This document shows, piece by piece, positions 1 through 7,244 of a stretch of 7,983 bases of DNA. Source of the DNA: Bacteroidota bacterium (lineage in GTDB: Bacteria; Bacteroidota; Ignavibacteria; Kapaibacteriales; Kapaibacteriaceae). The number at the start of each line of letters is the position of its first letter. The stretch's first letter is position 1. Below the pieces are notes generated by a model. It searched no databases and had not been told where the DNA came from. It saw nothing but the letters and a program-made list of their open reading frames with translations. The DNA is taken from assembly GCA_003488525.1 (NCBI GenBank), contig DNLG01000049.1, positions 1 through 7,983 on the forward strand. The letters run 5' to 3'. The translations under genes were made by a program, and so were the position numbers.

Positions 1-531
1 TGGGACAATCGCGACGTCACCAACAATCGGATCAGCTCGATCTCTATTGGAAAGAACGGCCGCATCTGGGCCACGCTGGAAAAGTCATCAGGTCCGATGC
101 TGAGCACGAATTACGGCGAATCGTGGACGGCAATCAAGGAGGGTTTTGAGGGCGATGACGGCGCCGCCAGGGCGATTGTCATTTCTCCGGATGGTGCTGA
201 GTACGTCGCTCCGATTCAGGGTTTCGTCATGCGTCACCTCGGACTAGCATCGGTCAACGAGAACCTTTCGAAGCTGCGTATTGACGCCTTCCCGAACCCG
301 GCAACAGACCGGCTTCGCATCGAGCTTGGTGCGCAGGATGCCGGAACGTATGAGATCGAACTGGTCGATGCCGCCGGGCGTCAGGTGATCCCGTCACACA
401 GAGCGGTAGCCGGAGCCGGTGCATCCACAAGTGTGTGGCTGTCGACAAGCCATATCCCGTCGGGCATGTACTCTGCCGTCATCCGTTCAGATGGTGGCGT
501 GCGTTCAGTGCCTGTGGCTGTTGTGCACTGA
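1..531 (+). CDS. T9SS-sorted secreted beta-propeller-like protein, 3' end only
   Basis: The frame is open from base 1 and gives the last 176 residues of a larger protein. Residues about 8-45 look like propeller blades: NNRISSISIGKNGRIW resembles a two-component-regulator-propeller repeat, and STNYGESW resembles an Asp-box (BNR) turn. From about residue 94 a type-A T9SS C-terminal sorting domain begins with the characteristic FPNPATDRLRIEL, continues with YEIELVDAAGRQV and ends with SGMYSAVIRSDGG plus a short final strand. In this family the domain directs export through the type IX system and is cleaved or used for surface attachment. The substrate and full domain order are unknown because the N-terminus lies outside the window. 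It converges on the minus-strand lipoprotein gene with only 41 bases between the stops. Identification of the sorting domain is strong; the propeller call is moderate. Confidence 0.88.
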   Translation, partial: WDNRDVTNNRISSISIGKNGRIWATLEKSSGPMLSTNYGESWTAIKEGFEGDDGAARAIVISPDGAEYVAPIQGFVMRHLGLASVNENLSKLRIDAFPNPATDRLRIELGAQDAGTYEIELVDAAGRQVIPSHRAVAGAGASTSVWLSTSHIPSGMYSAVIRSDGGVRSVPVAVVH

Positions 532-572
532 TAAGCCCCCTGCCCTTGCTGGCTGATCGCGGTGCGACGGAG

Positions 573-1010
573 TTATTTGCGACGCAGATCGGTGATCCTG
601 GTGATCCACCACTGGCCGTCTTTACGCAGTGTGCCGAACTGCATCTTCCGGATGTAATCGAGCGTGATGGTAACGTCGTGTACAGACTCTGACACGGTGT
701 CAACACGCGTTTCTGAGATCGCCACACCAGCCATCACTGCCCGCCAGCGCACAAGATCGTCGGCCAGCTCATACTTCTCCACGGCAAGCAGGGGCCGCCC
801 CGTAGGGCCGACCATCAGCTCTGTTGCCGCTGTGGTGTTGCCGCTGTCGATCTCGGCCTTGAACACATGCACTACTCCGGCCGATGATCTCTGACTGCGC
901 TCGATCACCGGGGCACGGCGCTGGGTTGAACCGATAACAAACAGTTCACAGCCCGCGACCGTAGCGGCGAAAAGGGCAGTGATGATCATGCCATGCAGAC
1001 GTGTTCTCAT
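573..1010 (-). CDS. Small predicted lipoprotein, possibly NTF2-like fold
   Basis: This encodes a 145-residue protein beginning MRTRLHG, followed by a hydrophobic stretch and the lipobox V-A-G-C, with Cys21 as the predicted lipidated residue. It is therefore likely an envelope lipoprotein. The mature part ends with the pattern YIRKMQFGTLRKDGQWWITRI, which resembles the last strands of NTF2-like/SnoaL-type domains. I do not recognise a specific family, and the fold call is inference. The ATG at 1010 was chosen because it overlaps the upstream hydrolase stop as ATGA and leaves a compact signal peptide. An upstream TTG at 1025 would add five residues (MGTAG) and lengthen the overlap. It is the last gene of the rimM-trmD-hydrolase chain. 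No clear Shine-Dalgarno sequence is visible, which fits coupled translation. Confidence 0.8.
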   Translation of the reverse strand: MRTRLHGMIITALFAATVAGCELFVIGSTQRRAPVIERSQRSSAGVVHVFKAEIDSGNTTAATELMVGPTGRPLLAVEKYELADDLVRWRAVMAGVAISETRVDTVSESVHDVTITLDYIRKMQFGTLRKDGQWWITRITDLRRK

Positions 1011-1870
1011 TCCGGCTGTACCCAATTCATCATCTGCGTAAAGGCCTCAAGGAATCCTGGCGTGATGCGCTCCACCGGATGCGTCATGCCGAAGGTATGT
1101 GTTGTGTTTTCGATCACGGTCAGATTCTGTCCGCCCGGTGCATGCACGGCAAGGTCGCGGATTTCGGCAAGGGGCACTGTGAGGTCCTGCGCGGCATGGA
1201 TAAACAGCATCCGCCCATCCAGGCGCTCAACGGCCTGCGTGAGCGATAACCGTTTGGCGTTTGCTTCGAGATCATCAACAAAGCTCGCATTGATTCGCAC
1301 GGTCTGCCCGGTTCGCTGGTTGTTCACGTCGACATACCCGGCACGACGCCATGCCTCGGCCTGCCGCGCCGTCCAGCGCCTCCACGTGCCGACGGAGTTG
1401 AGTCCAACCACGCGCAGGTTCGATGCGACCACATCGCGATTGTACGTCAGTTCGCCGGCCGCTACCTGGGCAATGCCTCCACCGCGGGAGTGCCCGGCAA
1501 TGGCCAGACGTCCGTTCCAGCGCTGACGAAGCGCGGCGAACTCATCGTGCGAGCGAAGCTGCGCCAGAAGGTCATGCACGTCGTCGACTTCGCGCGAAAG
1601 CGTATTGCGCGCGAAGTCGTCGGGCTTTTGCACGAGCCACGCCGTGTTGTCCATGCCGTTAAGTGAGAAGCACATTCGCAGAGCAATCATACCACTGGCA
1701 GAAGCCCCTTGCGAGATCCAGGGAAGGAAGCCGTAGTTGCGAAAGCCCTTATGGCCGTGCAGGATCAACAGCAGCGGATGCTGCGAGGCATCGGAAGCCG
1801 GCATCGTCACGGTTGTGTGCAGGAGGTCACCATGACGGTTCTGCACACTGATACTTGATTCGGCGATCAC
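1007..1870 (-). CDS. Alpha/beta-fold hydrolase (dienelactone hydrolase/prolyl-oligopeptidase-like)
   Basis: This is a 287-residue enzyme of the alpha/beta hydrolase superfamily. Visible elements are the oxyanion segment LLLILHGHKGF (about 34-43), the nucleophile elbow GHSRGG with Ser128, a probable acid Asp229 in HAAQDLTVP, and a catalytic His258 in ENTTHTF, all in canonical order. A cap-like insertion lies between the nucleophile strand and the acid. No signal peptide is seen, so it is probably cytoplasmic. It may be an esterase, a peptidase-like acyl hydrolase or a dienelactone hydrolase; the substrate cannot be read from sequence. The GTG at 1870 is preferred over a GTG at 1945. It makes a 4-base GTGA overlap with the trmD stop, has GAGGA six bases upstream, and avoids a 25-residue Ala/Arg-rich extension that is simply trmD read in another frame. 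Confidence 0.88.
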   Translation of the reverse strand: MIAESSISVQNRHGDLLHTTVTMPASDASQHPLLLILHGHKGFRNYGFLPWISQGASASGMIALRMCFSLNGMDNTAWLVQKPDDFARNTLSREVDDVHDLLAQLRSHDEFAALRQRWNGRLAIAGHSRGGGIAQVAAGELTYNRDVVASNLRVVGLNSVGTWRRWTARQAEAWRRAGYVDVNNQRTGQTVRINASFVDDLEANAKRLSLTQAVERLDGRMLFIHAAQDLTVPLAEIRDLAVHAPGGQNLTVIENTTHTFGMTHPVERITPGFLEAFTQMMNWVQPE

Positions 1871-2577
1871 GACGCGTCCTCGCGGTCTGATAGCAGATCC
1901 GGACGCCTCTGCCGCGTATGCTCGAGCGCCTGCTCGGCGCGCCACTGACGGATGTGCGCATGGTTGCCACTCATGAGAACATCGGGCACCTGATGTCCAC
2001 GAAAGTCCGCCGGCTTGGTATAGAGCGGCGCATCAAGAAGCCCATGCATGAACGAGTCTTCGAGCACACTCTCGGCGTCTCCGACCACGCCCGGTACAAG
2101 GCGGACGATGGCATCGGTCAAGACGGCGGCGGCGATCTCTCCACCGGTCAGTACGTAGTCGCCGACCGAGATCTCGCGGGTGACGAGGACGTCGCGGATG
2201 CGCTGATCAATGCCTTTGTAGTGACCGCATAGCAGGATCATCGAACCATTCAGCGACAGCTCGTTGCACGTCCGCTGGTCGAGCACGGCACCATCCGGGC
2301 AGAGGTAGATGACCTCCTGGTAGGTGCGCTCATTCTGCAGGGATTCGATGCAGCGGAAGACCGGCTCGCATTGGATGACCATGCCGGCGCCTCCTCCGTA
2401 TGGAGTGTCGTCGATGTGCCGGAACGTATCGGTTGCATAGTCATGCAGATTGTGCAGCACGATCTCTGCGAGCCCCTTCTGACGGGCACGTCCAACGATA
2501 GAGGTAGAGATGAACGACTCGAGGATCTGCGGCACCACACAGACGATGTCGATGCGGATCGGTGACTCATTCATCAT
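1867..2577 (-). CDS. trmD: tRNA (guanine37-N1)-methyltransferase TrmD
   Basis: TrmD transfers a methyl group from S-adenosylmethionine to N1 of G37 in tRNAs with G36, which prevents +1 frameshifting. The 236-residue product is close to the family's usual 240-255. The trefoil-knot SPOUT core is clear: DDTPYGGGAGMV near 56-66, LCGHYKGIDQR near 116-126, SVGDYVLTGGE near 137-147, and VRLVPGVVGD followed by EDSF. Arg159 and Asp174 match the catalytic Arg154/Asp169 pair of Haemophilus influenzae TrmD. The C-terminal tRNA-binding domain has the typical LLDAPLYTKP, VLMSGNHAHIRQWR and RRPDLL. Possible starts are GTG 2580, ATG 2577 and ATG 2574. GAGGA at 2587-2583 lies five bases before 2577 and eight before 2574, so 2577 is taken, though 2574 is nearly as good. 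It overlaps the rimM end by 11 bases and shares GTGA with the hydrolase. The usual downstream neighbour rplS is absent. Confidence 0.97.
   Translation of the reverse strand: MMNESPIRIDIVCVVPQILESFISTSIVGRARQKGLAEIVLHNLHDYATDTFRHIDDTPYGGGAGMVIQCEPVFRCIESLQNERTYQEVIYLCPDGAVLDQRTCNELSLNGSMILLCGHYKGIDQRIRDVLVTREISVGDYVLTGGEIAAAVLTDAIVRLVPGVVGDAESVLEDSFMHGLLDAPLYTKPADFRGHQVPDVLMSGNHAHIRQWRAEQALEHTRQRRPDLLSDREDAS
1877..1881 (-). promoter_or_regulatory. Shine-Dalgarno GAGGA deciding the hydrolase start
   Basis: On the minus strand GAGGA lies six bases before the GTG at 1870, inside the 3' end of trmD. Together with the GTGA stop/start overlap it supports the GTG start over the longer reading frame. 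Confidence 0.55.
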
Positions 2578-3115
2578 CACGTTCCTCGGCGGCAGTACCC
2601 AATTCGGCCAGTCCCGGTAGCAGACGCACGGTGATCAGGCGTGCCTGTGGATCGACCGTCAGGATCACGTCATCGATCACCGGTAGTGGGATCGTGCGGC
2701 CGTCGGGCAGCGTCATAACCCAGACATCATTCGCAGGCATCAGCCATACATCGGTGATCGTCCCGAGTATTGCGCCCGACTCATCGATGACCGTGCAACC
2801 CTCAACATCGCCGATGCGAAAGCGGCTCGTTGCATCGATGCCGACGTCCGAAGAACGGGCATAGACGGCCTGATCGACGAGGGGCGTCACGGCTTCGGCG
2901 CTGGTCACGCCTAACAGCCTCAGTGTTGTGCGAAAAGGGGTCGATTCAAAGTGCGCCACCACATGGGGTTGCGCAAAGTCGCGACTGTAGCCGATGGCCA
3001 CTTCCGAGCCCGGCGTAAGGGGGCGCGGCAGGACCACAACGTCCGTCAGGACCATCGTTCCATCGAGTCCATGCGAACGTGTGATCACGCCCAGATACTC
3101 GTCAAACGTGCTCAT
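2567..3115 (-). CDS. rimM: 16S rRNA processing / ribosome maturation factor RimM
   Basis: RimM helps assemble the 30S head by binding ribosomal protein S19 and is needed for efficient 16S rRNA maturation. The 182-residue protein has the two expected domains. The N-terminal reductase/elongation-factor-like barrel shows YLGVITRSHGLDGTM (about 7-21) and TTLRLLGVTSAEAVTPLVDQAVY (about 63-85, family signature around the VY end). The C-terminal PRC-barrel-like domain (about 98-168) shows GTITDVWLMPANDVWVM, then IPLPVIDDVI and LLPGL. The tail EERDDE is acidic. ATG 3115 gives the expected N-terminus; only a weak purine-rich GAAGTAGAA precedes it. It lies 45 bases downstream of rpoD with no visible terminator between them, so readthrough is plausible. 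The usual upstream partner rpsP is missing. Confidence 0.95.
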   Translation of the reverse strand: MSTFDEYLGVITRSHGLDGTMVLTDVVVLPRPLTPGSEVAIGYSRDFAQPHVVAHFESTPFRTTLRLLGVTSAEAVTPLVDQAVYARSSDVGIDATSRFRIGDVEGCTVIDESGAILGTITDVWLMPANDVWVMTLPDGRTIPLPVIDDVILTVDPQARLITVRLLPGLAELGTAAEERDDE

Positions 3116-3160
3116 TTCTACTTCAGGCGTCGGTCGTTGCTCTATCCAGCGCCGCCCAGA

Positions 3161-4024
3161 TCAACCCAGATATGTGCGCAGTGCCTTGCTGCGGGAGGCG
3201 TGACGCAGGCGACGGATGGCCTTTTCCTTGATCTGGCGCACACGTTCGCGCGTAAGATTGAACTTTTCGCCGATCTCTTCCAGCGTCAGAGCCTGCTGGT
3301 CATCAAGTCCGAAATACAGACGGATAACCTCGGCCTCGCGCTCGCTGAGCGTGTTGAGCACCTGCTGAACTTCCACACGAAGCGACTCGCGCATCAGCTC
3401 GCTATCCGGCGGCGGCTGCTGGTCATTCGGCAGGATGTCCAGAAGGCGATTGTCTTCGCCCTGCACGAAGGGCGCGTCCACCGACAGGTGACGGCCCGAG
3501 ATCTTGATCGTTTCCGAGATCTCGGCGATGGACATCTCCAACTGTTCGGCAAGCTCGGCCGCGGTTGGTTCACGCTCGTATTGCTGTTCCAGTTCGGAGA
3601 ACTTCTTGCCGATCTTGTTCAGGGCGCCTACGCGGTTCAGTGGCAAGCGCACGATACGTGACTGCTCGGCCAAGGCCTGAAGAATGCTCTGGCGAATCCA
3701 CCAGACGGCATAGGAGATAAACTTGAAGCCCCGTGTTTCATCGAAACGCTTGGCAGCTTTGATCAGACCCAGGTTCCCTTCGTTGATCAGGTCACCCAGA
3801 GACAGACCCTGATTCTGGTACTGCTTGGCGACGGACACGACGAAGCGAAGGTTAGCCTTGACCAGCCGCTCAAGTGCCTGAGCACCTTCAAAGCCACCCT
3901 TGCGGATGGTCTGCGCCAGCACGATCTCGTCATCACCCGTGAGAAGGTCGACTCGGCCGATCTCCTGCAGGTATTTGTCGAGTGACTGACTCTCGCGGTT
4001 GGTGTACTGTTTGGTAATCCTCAT
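3161..4024 (-). CDS. rpoD: Primary RNA polymerase sigma factor RpoD/SigA, Bacteroidota type
   Basis: This is the housekeeping sigma-70 subunit that directs RNA polymerase to most promoters. The 287-residue protein lacks region 1.1, as is normal for this lineage. Region 1.2 starts at [11 protein letters not shown] (about 14-24). Region 2 spans about 52-121, with [30 protein letters not shown] and the DNA-melting/-10 recognition segment [19 protein letters not shown]. Region 3 covers about 131-205, including [12 protein letters not shown]. Region 4 ends in the helix-turn-helix [20 protein letters not shown] (about 247-266). The C-terminus [11 protein letters not shown] is a family hallmark. ATG 4024 gives the usual [19 protein letters not shown] start. 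Only a weak GAGAG precedes it, consistent with the low Shine-Dalgarno dependence of the group. The 113-base gap upstream probably holds its own promoter. Confidence 0.97.
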   Translation of the reverse strand: MRITKQYTNRESQSLDKYLQEIGRVDLLTGDDEIVLAQTIRKGGFEGAQALERLVKANLRFVVSVAKQYQNQGLSLGDLINEGNLGLIKAAKRFDETRGFKFISYAVWWIRQSILQALAEQSRIVRLPLNRVGALNKIGKKFSELEQQYEREPTAAELAEQLEMSIAEISETIKISGRHLSVDAPFVQGEDNRLLDILPNDQQPPPDSELMRESLRVEVQQVLNTLSEREAEVIRLYFGLDDQQALTLEEIGEKFNLTRERVRQIKEKAIRRLRHASRSKALRTYLG

Positions 4025-4033
4025 GAGGGGCTC

Positions 4034-4117
4034 TCAGCGGCTGAAGGTTTGAACGACAAATGGCAGGCCGTATGCATCGGCGCGAGTCAGGACGTAGCAG
4101 CTGCGACCTTCGTGCAT
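4034..4117 (-). other. Possible 27-codon leader ORF before rpoD
   Basis: On the minus strand an ATG at 4117 opens a 27-codon frame that starts MHEGRSCYVLTRADAYG and stops with TGA at 4036-4034, nine bases before the rpoD ATG. It lies wholly in the gap between the S41 peptidase and rpoD. No Shine-Dalgarno sequence is seen. An open frame this short is common by chance, so it is recorded only because of its position inside the predicted rpoD 5' leader. Confidence 0.18.
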
Positions 4118-4132
4118 CCGGGCAAGGGGCTG

Positions 4133-4140
4133 CAAATTTA
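4133..4140 (-). promoter_or_regulatory. Candidate rpoD promoter, -7 element TAAATTTG
   Basis: On the minus strand TAAATTTG is an exact match to the Bacteroidota -7 consensus TAnnTTTG. It overlaps the TAA stop of the S41 peptidase and would give an rpoD leader of roughly 100 bases. TTG triplets upstream lie 12 and 27 bases away, outside the usual -33 spacing of about 17-23, so the element is incomplete. Confidence 0.35.
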
Positions 4141-5772
4141 GTGATCTGCGGGCAATTCCGACGACAGCAATTGACGATAGGTGTCGGTGCGGAGGATCTC
4201 GATGGCGCGTCCGACCGATGGCGTCAACGGTACGAAAAACCGATCGCGATCTCGGGACGTTCCAAAGCGCGTGCGGATCTCCATATCGATCAGCCGCAGG
4301 ATGTCGTTCTGTTGACGTCGGATCGACTGGATCTGGTCGCGCTCGACCGAACGGCGAGCCCCCTCCAGAGCCACGATGGACGATTTTGGCAGCCGGTACT
4401 TCTGGGCCAGTGTCTCGGCATCGGCCAGTCCGCCGAGGAGCTTGCTGCGCTTGCGCGCCGGCTGTTGATCGACGAAGCGCAGGAAGCTATCGAACATGCG
4501 CGCATCGGCCACGAACCCTGCAGGGAGGTCGCTCATGCCGGCAGCGGTGCGTGTGGCAAATCTCTGGATGAGATTCGACGACATCAGATCGTTGACAAGG
4601 GGCGAGAAGATCGAGTCGCTGACCACAAGGTCCGGATCAATGCCATGCGTGCCGGAGACACGACGGCCGGCAAATGTGCGATACGTTGTCGTGTCGATCT
4701 CGTCCGTTGACGTTCGATAGTTCTTGCGCTGAATGCATCGTCCGGAAGGCGTGTAATAGCGCGCGGTGGTGAGTTTCAGGATAGCATTATCTGACAGCGG
4801 TACGATCGACTGAACCAATCCCTTTCCGAACGAACGGATGCCGACGATCACCGCTCGGTCGAGATCCTGCAACGCTCCGGCAACGATCTCACTGGCACTG
4901 GCGGAAAACTCATTGATCAGCACCACGAGCGGGATGGTTGGTTCGATGGGGACGGCGTCCGATCGATACTCCACGGAAGACTCATCGAATCTGCCCTTGG
5001 TGGAGACGATGGGGCTGCCTGTCGGCACGAACGTTTCCACGACGTCGATGGCCGCCTCGAGAAGTCCGCCGGGATTGCCGCGCAGGTCGAGAACGAGCCC
5101 GGTCATGCTCGACCGTGAACGCAGCGATGCGATACACTGACGCAGCTCAGCGCCGGTCTTCCTGGTGAACCTCTCCAAACTGATGTATCCGATGCCCGAT
5201 GTCAGCACGTCGCTGTATCCGATCGATTCCAGGTCGAGCTCCAGGCGTGCCAGCGTGAACGTCAGGGTGTCCGGACGGCCTTCGCGAAGGATCTTCAGCT
5301 GCGCCTGCGATCCGGGCCTGCCGCGGGTGTACGGACGAAGACTCTCCGACTGCATCGTGTCGGTTCGCACGCTGTCGATAGCCAGCAGATGGTCGCCGAT
5401 GCGGATGCCGGCCTTGCGGGCTGGACCCGACTCACGAAGGTCAGTGATCGTGAGAACGCTATCGGGATTTGATACCGTGATACCGAACCCGACGTACGAT
5501 CCTGTAGTGACGGTTTCGATCTCGTCGGTCTCGTCATCAATGTAATACTCGCTGTAGGGATCGAGGTAGCCGAGCATGGCGCTGACGCCAACGTCCACGA
5601 GTTCTGTTGGATTGACATTATCGACATACCGCGTGTTGACCTCACGAAAGACCGCGTTGAAGGTCTCGATCGCCTTTGCCAGGCGTAGATACGTCGAATC
5701 ATCGTCGACTCGCGCCATGGCACTCGCCGCTGCGCAGCCGAGCAGAACGCTGATGGTTAGCGGTCGGATCAT
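4138..5772 (-). CDS. S41 family C-terminal processing peptidase (CtpA/Prc-like)
   Basis: This 544-residue envelope serine protease belongs to the family that cleaves near the C-termini of exported proteins. The N-terminus MIRPLTISVLLGCAAASAMA is a signal peptide, with likely signal peptidase I cleavage after AMA (residue 20). LLGC at 10-13 is a weaker lipobox alternative. A tail-interacting N-terminal helix region with LDPYSEYY (70-77) precedes a PDZ domain (about 88-175, GSYVGFGITV, GPARKAGIRIGDHLLAI). The catalytic domain follows, with LVLDLRGNPGGLLEAAIDV (226-244), nucleophile Ser292 in FSASASEIVAGALQD, and general base Lys317 in SFGKGLVQ. The Ser-Lys spacing of 25 and Gln321 match E. coli Prc. 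About 150 residues of Arg-rich, probably helical C-terminal region follow, usual for Bacteroidota homologues. The ATG overlaps the glyS stop as ATGA, so the two genes are probably cotranscribed. Confidence 0.95.
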   Translation of the reverse strand: MIRPLTISVLLGCAAASAMARVDDDSTYLRLAKAIETFNAVFREVNTRYVDNVNPTELVDVGVSAMLGYLDPYSEYYIDDETDEIETVTTGSYVGFGITVSNPDSVLTITDLRESGPARKAGIRIGDHLLAIDSVRTDTMQSESLRPYTRGRPGSQAQLKILREGRPDTLTFTLARLELDLESIGYSDVLTSGIGYISLERFTRKTGAELRQCIASLRSRSSMTGLVLDLRGNPGGLLEAAIDVVETFVPTGSPIVSTKGRFDESSVEYRSDAVPIEPTIPLVVLINEFSASASEIVAGALQDLDRAVIVGIRSFGKGLVQSIVPLSDNAILKLTTARYYTPSGRCIQRKNYRTSTDEIDTTTYRTFAGRRVSGTHGIDPDLVVSDSIFSPLVNDLMSSNLIQRFATRTAAGMSDLPAGFVADARMFDSFLRFVDQQPARKRSKLLGGLADAETLAQKYRLPKSSIVALEGARRSVERDQIQSIRRQQNDILRLIDMEIRTRFGTSRDRDRFFVPLTPSVGRAIEILRTDTYRQLLSSELPADH

Positions 5773-7202
5773 TTTGCGAGGCGCTCGGCGATGGCCTGAG
5801 CCAGACCCGAGGCCGGCAGGCGTACCTGCTGCATCGAGTCGCGCTCGCGAAGAGTGACCGTCGCATCGGCGACCGTCTGCCCGTCGACGGTGACGCAGAA
5901 CGGCGTGCCAACTTCGTCCTGACGTCGGTAGCGTCGGCCGATAGCGCCAGACGTGTCGTAGTCAACCCGAAACTGGCGTTGCAGGTCGGCCATGATCGAT
6001 TCCGCCGCCTCCGGCATACCGTCCTTGTTCACCAGTGGCAGCACGGCCACCGTGACCGGCGCCAGCGAGGGCTTCAGACGCAGTACAACACGCGTTTCCG
6101 AACCGCCGTCACCATTGGGGATCTCCTCCTCGGTGTAAGCATCGCAAAGAACGGCCATAAAGGTTCGTGTTGCTCCAACCGCTGTCTCGATCACGTAGGG
6201 AACGAAACGGTCCTTGGTTGATGCATCGACGTATTCAAGCTTCTTGCCCGAGAACTCCTGGTGCCGCCCAAGGTCAAAGTCCGTGCGCGAATGGATGCCT
6301 TCAACCTCGCCCCATCCGAAGGGGAAGAGATACTCGATGTCTTCGGCCGCCGCCGCATAGTGCGCAAGCTTCTCATGGGGCTTGCGGTGCAGGCGCTCCG
6401 GGTCGATGCCGAGCGTTTGCACAAACCAGTTCCAGCGCGCATTGCGCCAGTATTCGAACCATTCAACCTCTGTGCCGGGCTTGACGAAGAACTGCATCTC
6501 CATCTGCTCGAACTCACGCGTGCGGAAAAGAAAGTTCTTCGTGTTGATCTCGTTGCGGAAACTCTTGCCGATCTGCGCGATGCCGAACGGCGGCTTCATG
6601 CGGGCAGACTCCATCACGTTCTTGAAGTTCACGAAGATCCCCTGCGCGGTCTCCGGCCGCAGGTACACCACATTGGCCGCATCGGCAACCGGGCCGACGT
6701 GCGTCTCGAACATCAGATTGAAGTTGCGCACCTCGGTCCAGTCCGTGGTTCCGGAGATCGGATCAGGAATGGCGTTGGAGATGATGATCTGATGGAGATC
6801 ATCATTCGAGTTTGCAGAGTTCAGCGCCTGCTCAATAGCGTCGGCCTGCTCAGTCTTTCCCTTGTTCCGAAGACGGGTGATGTATTCCTCGATCAGATTG
6901 TCGGCCCGGTGACGCGACTTCGACGTCTTGTTGTCGATCATCGGATCGGAGAACTGCTGGATGTGTCCCGAGGCCTCCCACACGCGCGGGTGCATGAGGA
7001 TCGACGAGTCGATACCCACGATATCCGGACGGAAGGTCATGGCCTTCCACCACGAGTCTTTGATGTTGCGCAGCAGTTCCACGCCCAGCGGACCGAAGTC
7101 CCAGCATCCGTTCAGACCGCCGTAGATCTCCGACGACTGGTAAACAAACCCCTTCCGCTTGGAAAGCGACAGGATCGCATCGATCGATGTTGTGGAAGCC
7201 AT
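5769..7202 (-). CDS. glyS: Glycine-tRNA ligase, single-chain alpha2 type
   Basis: Charges tRNA-Gly with glycine using ATP. The 477-residue product is the class IIa homodimeric form, not the split GlyQ/GlyS form of E. coli. The family start is seen in LSKRKGFVYQSSEIYGGLNG (13-32), then motif 1 around SSILMHPRVWEASGH (66-80). YLRPETAQGIFVNF (180-193) is followed by motif 2, FGIAQIGKSFRNEI...FRTREFEQMEMQFF (206-239). The motif 3 region lies at VIETAVGATRTFMAVLCDAY (337-356), with Arg346 in the conserved position. The anticodon-binding HGTP domain covers about 380-477 with APVTVAVLPL, IGRRYRRQDEVGTPFCVTV and VTLRERDSMQQ. ATG 7202 is the only sensible start; GAGGA stands just one base before it, unusually close for a functional Shine-Dalgarno sequence. 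It is divergent from dsbD and is followed by the S41 peptidase with a 4-base overlap. Confidence 0.97.
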   Translation of the reverse strand: MASTTSIDAILSLSKRKGFVYQSSEIYGGLNGCWDFGPLGVELLRNIKDSWWKAMTFRPDIVGIDSSILMHPRVWEASGHIQQFSDPMIDNKTSKSRHRADNLIEEYITRLRNKGKTEQADAIEQALNSANSNDDLHQIIISNAIPDPISGTTDWTEVRNFNLMFETHVGPVADAANVVYLRPETAQGIFVNFKNVMESARMKPPFGIAQIGKSFRNEINTKNFLFRTREFEQMEMQFFVKPGTEVEWFEYWRNARWNWFVQTLGIDPERLHRKPHEKLAHYAAAAEDIEYLFPFGWGEVEGIHSRTDFDLGRHQEFSGKKLEYVDASTKDRFVPYVIETAVGATRTFMAVLCDAYTEEEIPNGDGGSETRVVLRLKPSLAPVTVAVLPLVNKDGMPEAAESIMADLQRQFRVDYDTSGAIGRRYRRQDEVGTPFCVTVDGQTVADATVTLRERDSMQQVRLPASGLAQAIAERLAK

Positions 7203-7244
7203 ATCCTCGCAGAGCGCTTAGTGAAAAGAGCGTTAAAATACGAA

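Noticed and set aside
532..572. Possible bidirectional terminator between the T9SS protein and the lipoprotein
   Set aside because: Only an AGCC/GGCT four-base match with a 13-base loop and no T-run was found, too weak to call.
1871..1945. Upstream GTG start for the hydrolase at 1945
   Set aside because: The added 25 residues are an Ala/Arg/Gly-rich reading of the trmD 3' end in another frame. The GTG at 1870 has a proper Shine-Dalgarno sequence and a GTGA overlap.
3116..3160. Possible terminator or separate promoter between rpoD and rimM
   Set aside because: No stable hairpin, T-run or TAnnTTTG element is visible on the minus strand in these 45 bases.
2951..3661. 236-residue plus-strand open frame opposite rimM and rpoD
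   Set aside because: It crosses two strongly supported minus-strand genes and shows no domain; it is a composition-driven shadow.
4060..4710. 216-residue plus-strand open frame opposite the S41 peptidase 3' end
   Set aside because: It is antisense to a confirmed peptidase reading frame, with low-complexity, Arg/Asp-rich sequence and no family resemblance.
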